This document shows, in pieces, positions 52,043-59,909 of a stretch of DNA of 64,000 nt. Positions within the stretch are counted from its first letter, which is position 1, and each line of letters starts with the position of its first letter. Location of the stretch: assembly GCF_000424145.1 (NCBI RefSeq), contig NZ_AUJI01000011.1, positions 62,001-126,000 on the forward strand, written 5' to 3'. The DNA comes from Butyrivibrio sp. AC2005 (lineage in GTDB: Bacteria > Bacillota > Clostridia > Lachnospirales > Lachnospiraceae). The notes beneath the pieces were generated by a model. The model was given only the letters and a program-made list of their open reading frames with translations, was not told the DNA's origin and made no database searches. Made by a program: the position numbers and the translations under genes.

Positions 52043-52486
52043 ATGGAAAAACAGGTAATCCAGTCAGTTGGATTCAGAAATATAAAGGACGCAGAGGGCA
52101 ATGTTACCGGCTTCCAGTTTAAAGTAAAGCTGCCCTATTACAGAGGAATTTTCTTATCTCAGCTTCGTCCCGGCACACTTTTCGTTGACGGTGAGAGAAT
52201 TGATAAGGAAAACATCACATGGAACATCAAGGGTGAGGATTTCACCAATGAAGAGATGGCTTCAGATTTTCAGACACATTGGGCTACAACAGTTCCCGCT
52301 GTTCTCAAGGTAAAAAAAGAGGGTGGTCTTTCACAGGGCTTCCACGATCTTAAGTACGGCTTCTGTTGGACATCATCCTACATGCCTCCGATTATCCAGG
52401 ATGGTCTTGATCCCGATAAGGAACCCATGGTTTACATGCCTGAGTTCGGACATCATGTAAATGAGAGAAGACTACTCATTGTCTGA
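52043..52486 (+). CDS. DUF6379 protein, candidate C-glycoside deglycosidase beta subunit
   Basis: 147 residues, beta-rich, starting MEKQVIQSVGFRNI, with LPYYRGIFLSQL and a C-terminal FGHHVNERRLL. It fits the small subunit (DUF6379) of C-glycoside deglycosidases, which covers the active site of the TIM-barrel subunit. GAAGGAGA lies 10 nt before the ATG. It is the last gene of the cassette, and a terminator follows. Confidence 0.8.
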   Translation: MEKQVIQSVGFRNIKDAEGNVTGFQFKVKLPYYRGIFLSQLRPGTLFVDGERIDKENITWNIKGEDFTNEEMASDFQTHWATTVPAVLKVKKEGGLSQGFHDLKYGFCWTSSYMPPIIQDGLDPDKEPMVYMPEFGHHVNERRLLIV

Positions 52487-52522
52487 TTAAAAAATAAAAA
52501 CTACCTTTTCTTAAGATATACA

Positions 52523-52562
52523 CCTCGAAAAAGCTTATAACAGGCTTTTTCGGGGTCTTTTT
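52523..52562 (+). terminator. Intrinsic terminator after the DUF6379 gene
   Basis: CCTCGAAAAAGC pairs with GCTTTTTCGGGG (12 bp, one wobble) around a 9-nt loop, followed by TCTTTTT. Confidence 0.88.
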
Positions 52563-52637
52563 CGTGGTATTGGCGTAAATATTCGCAAAATGTTAAAATA
52601 TTAATCCAAAACACTTTTTGTTTAAGTGAGGATTCGT

Positions 52638-55043
52638 ATGAATTATGATACATGTTCTTATGAGATTATAAGACCTGAAAAAAATGAAATGCATATCATC
52701 ATGAGCCTGACGCTGCTGTTTGCACTGGAGGACAGTGTCACGGTGCATGTGCTGGAGGACAGCTTTACTCTTAATGAGGGTGATATTCTCATGATAAATC
52801 CTGGTGTTGAGTACAGCTTCACCGAGGTGGGAGAGTCCATTGTGGGCAGAGCTCTCTATTCAATGAAAATGATAGGAAATGTAATGAAGGGCAAAAATGT
52901 GCTCTTTTACTGTAATTCAGTTGCTGATAAGACTAAGTCCTACGAGGATCTGCGCACTATTTTCTACCATATGACAGAGGAATATCTTTATGGATCGCGC
53001 CAGTCTGACTGCCGCATTGACAGCAGTTTGTACCTGATTCTGGATACACTTATTGAGAATTATCAGACGCAGAACCTGAATGAGGCACAGGGTAATCCCG
53101 ACAATGATGTCCGTATGCAGCAGATGATGCAATATATCATAGGTAACCTTGATCAGGAGGTTAACCTTACTGAGCTTGCTGAGAGTATGTATGTTTCGGC
53201 ATCTACGCTGTCCCGTATTTTCAAGAAAAATACAGGCGTGTACTTTGCTGATTACGTAACAAGATTAAGACTTCAGCAATCCCTGCTTCTTCTGTCATCA
53301 ACAGATCAGAATATGACACAGATTGCTCTTTCCTGCGGATTTACCAATTCTTCATCCTTCAACCGTGCTTTCCGCAAGGAGATGAACATGTCTCCTTCAC
53401 AGTATCGTGAGCTTCACAGCGAGGATGCGAAAAAGGAAGAGGATGAAAAGAAGAAGATTGATATTGTGATCAGGGAAAAGCTTGAGAACAATGTGGCGAT
53501 TCACGGCGGTACCGGTGTATCTGACAAGATAGTTACAGACCTTGCGGAAAATCAGGGTGAGCCCTACAAGAAGATATGGAATCACATTCTTAATATAGGA
53601 AGTGTTAATGATCTTACCCGTGCCAATACGCAGTATCACACAGAATACCTGCATGATAAGCTGCAGTTTACCATGGCCCGCATCTGGACACTGTTTTCAA
53701 AGAAGCTGATGATCACAGACGGATCTGGAAGAAAAGCCTGCAATTTCAATATGGTAGATATTGCATTGGATTTCCTTGTGAGAAATCATATAAGAGTTTT
53801 TCTGAGCTTTGGACGAAAGCCTGACATGGCTGCAAGTTCTACTGGGGAAATATATAACGAGGATGATTACATACCCTTTGAATCAAGAAATGCCTGGGAG
53901 TCTGCAATTACAGAATTTTTCAATCATATTGTCGACAGATACGGACTTAAGGAGGTTTCGGGATGGAAGTTTGAAATTACCAGTATACCGATTCTTCCGG
54001 AGGATGATACGAGACTCTGGGCAGGAGATCCTTTTTCCATAGAGATTGCTTACAGTTTTCTTTACAGCACAATCAAAAGAAAAATACCGGATGCCATGAT
54101 AGGCGGCTTTGGTGGAACAATTAACCATGATTGGGAAAAGCTTCTGTCCTTGTATTCACTTATTGCAAAAGAGAACATGAAGCCTGACTTTGTCTCATTT
54201 CTTCTGTTTCCTTATGAAAATACTGTTGATAGCGAAGGGAATTTTGACAAGAAAGTATGTAAGGATCCTGAGAATGAAGTCAGACAGGTGCGTCAGATTA
54301 GGGAGCTTATGGAACAGGCAGGTATCGCTGAGAGTAAGCTTTACATCACTGAGTGGAATGAGTCTATTTCCAACAGAAACTATATAAATGACAGCTGCTT
54401 CAGGGCGTCATATATAGTCTCCAGATCGGAGCAGCTTCTTGGAAAAGTCGATGCCCTTGCTATTATGAGTTCCACTGACTGGATAAGTAATTACATGGAC
54501 TCAACCGGTATTTTGAATGGTGGTATCGGACTTGTTTCTACAGACAGAATCAGGAAACCTGCGTATTATTCACTTGCATTCATGAATACGCTTGGTCACA
54601 GACTTTTGTCTCATGGTGATCATTACATACTTACGAAAACCGATAACGGAGGAATAAGACTTCTTCTTTTCAATGATTCATGGTTTTCGGCGGGATATTT
54701 CCTGGGACCTGAGGAAGTACCGCTTGAAAAAATGAGTTCCGGTTCATATACTGCCGGACATGTTCTGGATTTATCCGTGACCATAAGGCATCTGCAGGGA
54801 AGCAGCTGGTATATAAAGAGACGCATACTCAACAGAAATCACGGAAGTATACTTGATGAGTGGCAAAAGTTCCAGTATGAGACGAGACTTACAAGAAATG
54901 ATGTTAAATATCTTGAGTCAATAAGCGTTCCAAAGCTTTCTCTTGAGAAGGCGGAGTTTGAAGAATCGGATCAGTCGATTACATTTACAGCCAAACTTGA
55001 GCCACATGAAGTGTGTCTTATTCATATTTTTGCCATGGAATGA
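52638..55043 (+). CDS. AraC-type regulator fused to a GH39-like domain with altered catalytic site
   Basis: 801 residues. The N-terminal cupin-like sensor (about 15-75) precedes an AraC double helix-turn-helix (about 160-262: VNLTELAESMYVSASTLSRIFKK, MTQIALSCGFTNSSSFNRAFRKEMNMSP). A long GH39-type beta-xylosidase-like barrel plus beta-sandwich (about 285-801) follows. The nucleophile is in YITEWNES (Glu572), but the acid/base segment that in GH39 reads W-x-FEVWNEP is WKFEITSIP (443-451), so Glu is replaced by Ile450. The domain probably senses xylosides rather than cleaving them. GAGGA precedes the ATG at 52638 by 5 nt. It likely controls the operon at 55.3-64 kb. Confidence 0.85.
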   Translation: MNYDTCSYEIIRPEKNEMHIIMSLTLLFALEDSVTVHVLEDSFTLNEGDILMINPGVEYSFTEVGESIVGRALYSMKMIGNVMKGKNVLFYCNSVADKTKSYEDLRTIFYHMTEEYLYGSRQSDCRIDSSLYLILDTLIENYQTQNLNEAQGNPDNDVRMQQMMQYIIGNLDQEVNLTELAESMYVSASTLSRIFKKNTGVYFADYVTRLRLQQSLLLLSSTDQNMTQIALSCGFTNSSSFNRAFRKEMNMSPSQYRELHSEDAKKEEDEKKKIDIVIREKLENNVAIHGGTGVSDKIVTDLAENQGEPYKKIWNHILNIGSVNDLTRANTQYHTEYLHDKLQFTMARIWTLFSKKLMITDGSGRKACNFNMVDIALDFLVRNHIRVFLSFGRKPDMAASSTGEIYNEDDYIPFESRNAWESAITEFFNHIVDRYGLKEVSGWKFEITSIPILPEDDTRLWAGDPFSIEIAYSFLYSTIKRKIPDAMIGGFGGTINHDWEKLLSLYSLIAKENMKPDFVSFLLFPYENTVDSEGNFDKKVCKDPENEVRQVRQIRELMEQAGIAESKLYITEWNESISNRNYINDSCFRASYIVSRSEQLLGKVDALAIMSSTDWISNYMDSTGILNGGIGLVSTDRIRKPAYYSLAFMNTLGHRLLSHGDHYILTKTDNGGIRLLLFNDSWFSAGYFLGPEEVPLEKMSSGSYTAGHVLDLSVTIRHLQGSSWYIKRRILNRNHGSILDEWQKFQYETRLTRNDVKYLESISVPKLSLEKAEFEESDQSITFTAKLEPHEVCLIHIFAME

Positions 55044-55067
55044 AGCCATTTTTCATAGTAAAACGGG

Positions 55068-55112
55068 GCCTATGCAACAATGTTTGTCATTTGTTGCGTA
55101 GGCTCTTTTTTT
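55068..55112 (+). terminator. Intrinsic terminator after the AraC-GH39 gene
   Basis: GCCTATGCAACAA pairs with TTGTTGCGTAGGC (13 bp, one wobble), followed by TCTTTTTTT. The remaining 200 nt up to 55314 hold no gene. Confidence 0.88.
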
Positions 55113-55313
55113 ATACCCCAAATATGAAAGGATTGATGTATATCGTGGAACGTTAAGCAAGCGATAATTGCATATAAAAGATAAAGTATATACATAACAA
55201 ACGTGCACGTGTTAACCGGACCGTGGGGGTCAGGAAAAAGCAAAACAACAAATATTAGGAAGGTATATAGTATGCGGAAGTGAAGGTTCCGCAGCTTGGG
55301 AGGAAACAATAAA

Positions 55314-56747
55314 ATGGTAAATCATGCTATGACAGATGCTGAAGCTACTGAAGGCAGTGTGGTATCATCTGCGAAGGTTACTTCAAACAATGAAAAAAAA
55401 GAAAAGACCAACTGGTTAACGGGTGGCTTTTATGCAATGGGTGAGGTTGGTTGCCAGCTTTCCTGGTACATGATCAACACATATCTCACAATTTTCTACA
55501 CAGATATCGTAGGATTATCTGCATCAGCGATTTCACTGATCTTTGTGATCGCACGTGTTTGGGACGCTATCAACGATCCGATGATGGGAGCTGTTTGTGA
55601 TAAAACCAAAACCCGTTTTGGTAAGTTCCGTCCTTATGTAATGTTCTCACCAATCTTTCTTGCAATCTTTAACATACTGACATTTACAGTATTCCCGCTT
55701 CAGGGTGTTATGAAGGTTGTTGTATGCATGCTTTGCTACATTGGTGCAGGTATGGCTTACACAGCTCTTTGCATTCCTTATCAGGGACTTGTAAATCTGA
55801 TTGCAAGAGATTCTCAGGTTCGTATGGACTACGCTTCATGCCGCGGAATCGGTTCAGGTGCTATCAGCATGATTCTTTCAGCTGTTGCAATGCCTCTGAT
55901 CCTTTACTTCGGACACAGCGAAGCACCTAACGCAACCGGCTATTTCTGTACAACAGTTCTTTTCTCAGTACTTCTTATTCCTGCCTGCCTGCTTTGCGCA
56001 TGGAAGTGCAAGGAAATTGCTGTTCCTATGAAAGAAGAAAATGTAAAGCCTACACCTATTAAAGAGGCACTTCCTCTTATCGTAAAGAATAAGAACATCA
56101 TGATCACAGTGTTCTCAACATTCTCAGGTGCAATGGGATGCATGGCTCGTATGTCAATGCTTACATATTATGTAATCTATGTTGTTGGAAATCCTATGAT
56201 GATTGCTCCTATTTTTACAACAATGACAGTTTGTCAGTTACTTGGTAACCTTACACTTCCTTGGGGAACAAAGACATTCTCAAAGAAGGGCTATATGCTC
56301 CTTACAACCTTCATCCAGGTTGCAGCACTTGTTCTTCTGTTCCTTGTTCCTGTAAATAACATGGCATTCATTCTTGGTGTATCAGCAGTTATCGGTCTTA
56401 CAATGGCTAATGGTAACATTGCACCCGGTATGATGTGTGACTCCATCGAGTATGGCGACTGGAAGTATGGCGTTCGCGAGGTTGGTCTTACATTCTCACT
56501 TGTAAGCTTCTCCGTTAAGCTTGCTACTGCAGTTACAGGTGTTGTAACAGTATCACTTCTTGCAGCTATCGGATATGTTCCTAACGCTGAGCAGACAGAA
56601 GCTGTTAAGGTTGGTATCAACGCACTTGTTAACCTTTTCCCTGCTGCAGTAATTGCAATCTCAGGTATCTCAGTTCTTTTCTATGATCTGACACCTAAGA
56701 AGATGAAGCAGATCTATGCTGATCTTGATGCCAGAAAGAACAAGTAA
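55314..56747 (+). CDS. GPH-family sugar:cation symporter
   Basis: 477 residues with about twelve membrane spans. It has WLTGGFYAMGEVGCQLSWYMINTYLTIFY near the start, ARVWDAINDPMMGAVCDKTKTRFGKFRPYVM (the MelB-type Asp-rich cation site and helix 2-3 loop) and EYGDWKYGVREVGLTFSL. It probably imports xylo-oligosaccharides for the esterase, GH43 and GH3 downstream. The ATG at 55314 follows GGAGGAAAC; an earlier frame opening is non-conserved. Confidence 0.9.
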   Translation: MVNHAMTDAEATEGSVVSSAKVTSNNEKKEKTNWLTGGFYAMGEVGCQLSWYMINTYLTIFYTDIVGLSASAISLIFVIARVWDAINDPMMGAVCDKTKTRFGKFRPYVMFSPIFLAIFNILTFTVFPLQGVMKVVVCMLCYIGAGMAYTALCIPYQGLVNLIARDSQVRMDYASCRGIGSGAISMILSAVAMPLILYFGHSEAPNATGYFCTTVLFSVLLIPACLLCAWKCKEIAVPMKEENVKPTPIKEALPLIVKNKNIMITVFSTFSGAMGCMARMSMLTYYVIYVVGNPMMIAPIFTTMTVCQLLGNLTLPWGTKTFSKKGYMLLTTFIQVAALVLLFLVPVNNMAFILGVSAVIGLTMANGNIAPGMMCDSIEYGDWKYGVREVGLTFSLVSFSVKLATAVTGVVTVSLLAAIGYVPNAEQTEAVKVGINALVNLFPAAVIAISGISVLFYDLTPKKMKQIYADLDARKNK

Positions 56748-56814
56748 TTTATAGAGTATTTGTGATTCGATACAATTATTAAAAATCTAATGGTGACGAT
56801 TAAAAATATAAATC

Positions 56815-56845
56815 GCGCCGGTATGTGCTACTTACATACCGGCGC
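56815..56845 (+). terminator. Hairpin after the transporter gene
   Basis: A perfect 12-bp stem GCGCCGGTATGT/ACATACCGGCGC is followed only by AATTTATC, so it is a weak terminator or an mRNA-stabilising stem. The 268-nt gap 56748-57015 otherwise shows only a degenerate AAAAATCTA stretch like the tandem arrays. Confidence 0.6.
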
Positions 56846-57015
56846 AATTTATCATATTGCCGACATTTTTTAATGAAGCCGGCATACTGGCAGGTGGGAT
56901 GAAAAATATCTTGTTACAATGTTTGTATAACTGTAAACAATAGATTAAATGTAAGGCAGTTGTGTGAACATTATAGTAAGAACTGAATCTAAGATGAGTG
57001 AGGAGAAAGAACAAA

Positions 57016-58050
57016 ATGAGAATAGAAACAATTACTTTAAATAAAAAGCGAAACGTAACTTTAACCGCAATGCTTCAGGATGTAGGCGGAGAATTCAGAG
57101 GTGTAACCAAGCGCCCTGCTGTATTTGTAATTCCCGGTGGAGGCTATATGTTCTGCTCTGACAGAGAAGCAGATCCTGTAGCACTTCCATATCTCAAGGC
57201 AGGGTATGATGCTTTTATCCTGAGATACTCTGTTAAGGAGGATTCCGTATGGCCCAATCCTTTAAACGACTACGATCAGGCCATGGACTACATTAAGGAA
57301 AGAGCAGATGAGTGGAACGTAATGACAGATAAAATTGCAGTAATCGGTTTTTCAGCAGGTGGACACCTTGCAGGAGCAGCTGCAACTATGTCAAAGAATC
57401 GTCCTGCGGCAGCAATCCTTGGCTATGCAGTGCTGCGTGAGGATACCACCCATGAGATTTCAGACGGGCCTTCAATTGTAGATGCAGTTGATGAGAAGAC
57501 CTGTCCCTGCTTTTTATTTGCAACAAGAACTGACAATGTGGTTCCGATTCAGAACACACTTGATATGATGAGTGCTTTGAACAGACATAACACATCCTTT
57601 GAATGTCATATATATGATTTTGGTCCACATGGTTTTTCTACAGGAGATACCAGCATTCAGGCTAAGAGTACTCTTATTTCAGAGAGAGCAAAAAACTGGG
57701 TAGAGGATAGCATTGGCTGGCTCCGCGATGTTATGGGTGATTTTGATGAGAATGGACTCACAAAGCCGGTCTGCAAGGCTCATATTACAGATGATGGCGA
57801 ACAATGGCTCTCACTTGACTGTACCCTTCGCAGAATATTCGGTAATCCCGAGGCAGTGAAGGTGCTTGCCGATACTATCGAGAGAATGAGGAAGGAAATT
57901 AAGCCTTTCAGTCCCGAGATGACCTTTGATGACATGATGCTTGGCGTTCTTGGAAAAATGAAGATGAGAGATCTTCTTGCTGAGCGGGGCATTGATATAG
58001 ACAAGTTTGATGAGATGGATGAGAAACTCTCAAAGATACCGAATATCTGA
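57016..58050 (+). CDS. Alpha/beta hydrolase, xylan-esterase type
   Basis: 344 residues. Oxyanion motif PGGGYMFCS near residue 46, nucleophile Ser in GFSAGGHLAG near 113, and an acid Asp (TRTDNVVP) and His (FGPHGFS) in the expected places complete a BD-FAE/acetyl-xylan-esterase-like serine hydrolase. The last 100 residues (from about 245) are an additional helical region not needed for the fold. No signal peptide. It probably removes acetyl groups from imported xylo-oligosaccharides, consistent with the adjacent GH43 and GH3 genes. GAGGAGAAAG precedes the ATG at 57016. Confidence 0.85.
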   Translation: MRIETITLNKKRNVTLTAMLQDVGGEFRGVTKRPAVFVIPGGGYMFCSDREADPVALPYLKAGYDAFILRYSVKEDSVWPNPLNDYDQAMDYIKERADEWNVMTDKIAVIGFSAGGHLAGAAATMSKNRPAAAILGYAVLREDTTHEISDGPSIVDAVDEKTCPCFLFATRTDNVVPIQNTLDMMSALNRHNTSFECHIYDFGPHGFSTGDTSIQAKSTLISERAKNWVEDSIGWLRDVMGDFDENGLTKPVCKAHITDDGEQWLSLDCTLRRIFGNPEAVKVLADTIERMRKEIKPFSPEMTFDDMMLGVLGKMKMRDLLAERGIDIDKFDEMDEKLSKIPNI

Positions 58051-58103
58051 TTAAGTAGATTTAGCCAGTAATGTGCTTGTTTGAATGGAAAAGGAAAATA
58101 ACT

Positions 58104-59816
58104 ATGGAACATATAATTAGAAATCCAATAATCCCGGGATTCTATCCCGATCCATCTATTTGCAGAGTGGGAGATGATTACTATATAGCAAACTCGAGCT
58201 TTGAGCTTTGTCCCGGAATCCCGATTTTTCACAGTAAGGATCTGGCACATTGGAAGCAGATAAGCTATGCAATGACTTCTGAAAACGGATTCTATACGGA
58301 TGCAAACCTGTATTCAGGAGGAGTGATGGCTCCGACAATCCGTTACCATAAGGGGACTTTCTACATTATTAATTGTAACTTTGGCGATAAGGGAAATTTC
58401 ATAGTTACGGCTAAGGATCCAAAAGGTCCATGGTCAGAGCCCCACTGGATTACAGATATTCATGATATTGATTGTTCCATATTTTTTGATGAGGATGATA
58501 AGTGCTACCTGGTAAGTCCGGGAGAGGATAAGGACCAGGACAACAACAAAGCATTTTATCTGACTCCGTATGACATTGAGAATTTTAGGGTTTGTGGTGA
58601 GAGAAAGAAGATCTGGAACAGTGCAATGAGAGGAGCATGGGCTCCGGAAGCGCCACACATCTACCATGTTGGTGACTATTACTATCTGATGATTGCCGAG
58701 GGTGGCACAGAGCATAACCACTCCGTAATGATTGCAAGAAGTAAGACTATAGACGGCTGGTATGAGGGCAATCCTGCTAATCCGGTCCTGACACACAGAC
58801 ATCTCGGATGGGATTATCCTATTGAAAATATAGGTCATGCGGACCTGGTGGAGACTCAGACCGGTAAATGGTATGCAGTGATGCTCGGAGTCAGGATAAT
58901 TGAAGGTCAGCACATGAACATGGGAAGGGAAACCTTTATCTGTCCTGTGGAGTGGCAGCGTGGCTGGCCTGTGTTTAGCAAGGAGACAGGAAAAGTTGAG
59001 CTGACATATCCGGCAGATCCTGATCTTCCGTGGTGCGAGGAGTCTGAGGAAGAGACATATTTAGGTGCTGAACAGGATATAAAAACAGATAACTGTAAGC
59101 GCAGCCATAAAGATGCATTATATGTGAGCAGAGATGATTTCAATTCAGAAGAGCTTGGTATGGACTGGAGCTTATGGGGGACACCTTCGGAAAAATACTA
59201 TGAGATAAAAGACGGATCATTACGACTTAAGTGTTTAAAGCGTCCGATGGCAAGAAAACTACAGCCAGTGAGCTTTGCACCTAAGACAGAAAAGGATGAA
59301 AACGTCAGCTTTGTGGGAAGAAGACAAAGGCATATAAACTTCTCCTTTGAAATCAAAATGGAATTTGAAGCAGGCACAAGTGAAAATTCTGATGTAAGCG
59401 AAAGTGCAGGGATGGTGATAATGCAGCAGTGCAATCACCAGTATAGGTTTGAAAAGAGATGCAAGGACGGAAAACAGATCATTGCACTTGTCCTTGTAAC
59501 AACAAAACAGAAGGGGCTTCCTTTCCTGCCGGGATATGAAGCAGATACAAGTGAGACAGTGCTGAAGGAAGAAGAAATATCCTTTGAAGGTACGGTGGTA
59601 CTAAGGCTTTGGGCAAAGGGACAGGATTATACATTTTTCATGGGACAAAGTGCAGATAACTTAAAAGAATTCTATGCACATGCAGATGGCAAAAAGATAA
59701 ATCCGGAAGAAGTAGGCGGAATGGTAGGTACCATGCTCGGTATGTACGCATCGGGTAATGGTAGAGAATCTGATAATGTGGCAAAGTTTTGCTACGCAGA
59801 GTATACAGGAAAGTGA
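58104..59816 (+). CDS. GH43 beta-xylosidase/arabinofuranosidase
   Basis: 570 residues. The five-blade propeller carries the catalytic base Asp16 (PGFYPDPS), the pKa-modulating Asp near residue 122 (DIDCSIFFDEDD) and the acid Glu near 183 (APEAPHIY). A C-terminal beta-sandwich (about 345-570) is typical of the GH43 xylosidase subfamilies. No signal peptide, so it acts on imported xylo-oligosaccharides. The ATG at 58104 follows AAAGGAAAA. It starts 53 nt after the esterase. Confidence 0.92.
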   Translation: MEHIIRNPIIPGFYPDPSICRVGDDYYIANSSFELCPGIPIFHSKDLAHWKQISYAMTSENGFYTDANLYSGGVMAPTIRYHKGTFYIINCNFGDKGNFIVTAKDPKGPWSEPHWITDIHDIDCSIFFDEDDKCYLVSPGEDKDQDNNKAFYLTPYDIENFRVCGERKKIWNSAMRGAWAPEAPHIYHVGDYYYLMIAEGGTEHNHSVMIARSKTIDGWYEGNPANPVLTHRHLGWDYPIENIGHADLVETQTGKWYAVMLGVRIIEGQHMNMGRETFICPVEWQRGWPVFSKETGKVELTYPADPDLPWCEESEEETYLGAEQDIKTDNCKRSHKDALYVSRDDFNSEELGMDWSLWGTPSEKYYEIKDGSLRLKCLKRPMARKLQPVSFAPKTEKDENVSFVGRRQRHINFSFEIKMEFEAGTSENSDVSESAGMVIMQQCNHQYRFEKRCKDGKQIIALVLVTTKQKGLPFLPGYEADTSETVLKEEEISFEGTVVLRLWAKGQDYTFFMGQSADNLKEFYAHADGKKINPEEVGGMVGTMLGMYASGNGRESDNVAKFCYAEYTGK

Positions 59817-59909
59817 ATTTAGGGTTGTCCAAAGGACATTAGTTTTTTAGAGAAGATATTTTGAAGAATACGATGTGGGTAGACCGGGTGTATTTTTGGG
59901 AGGATAGAT

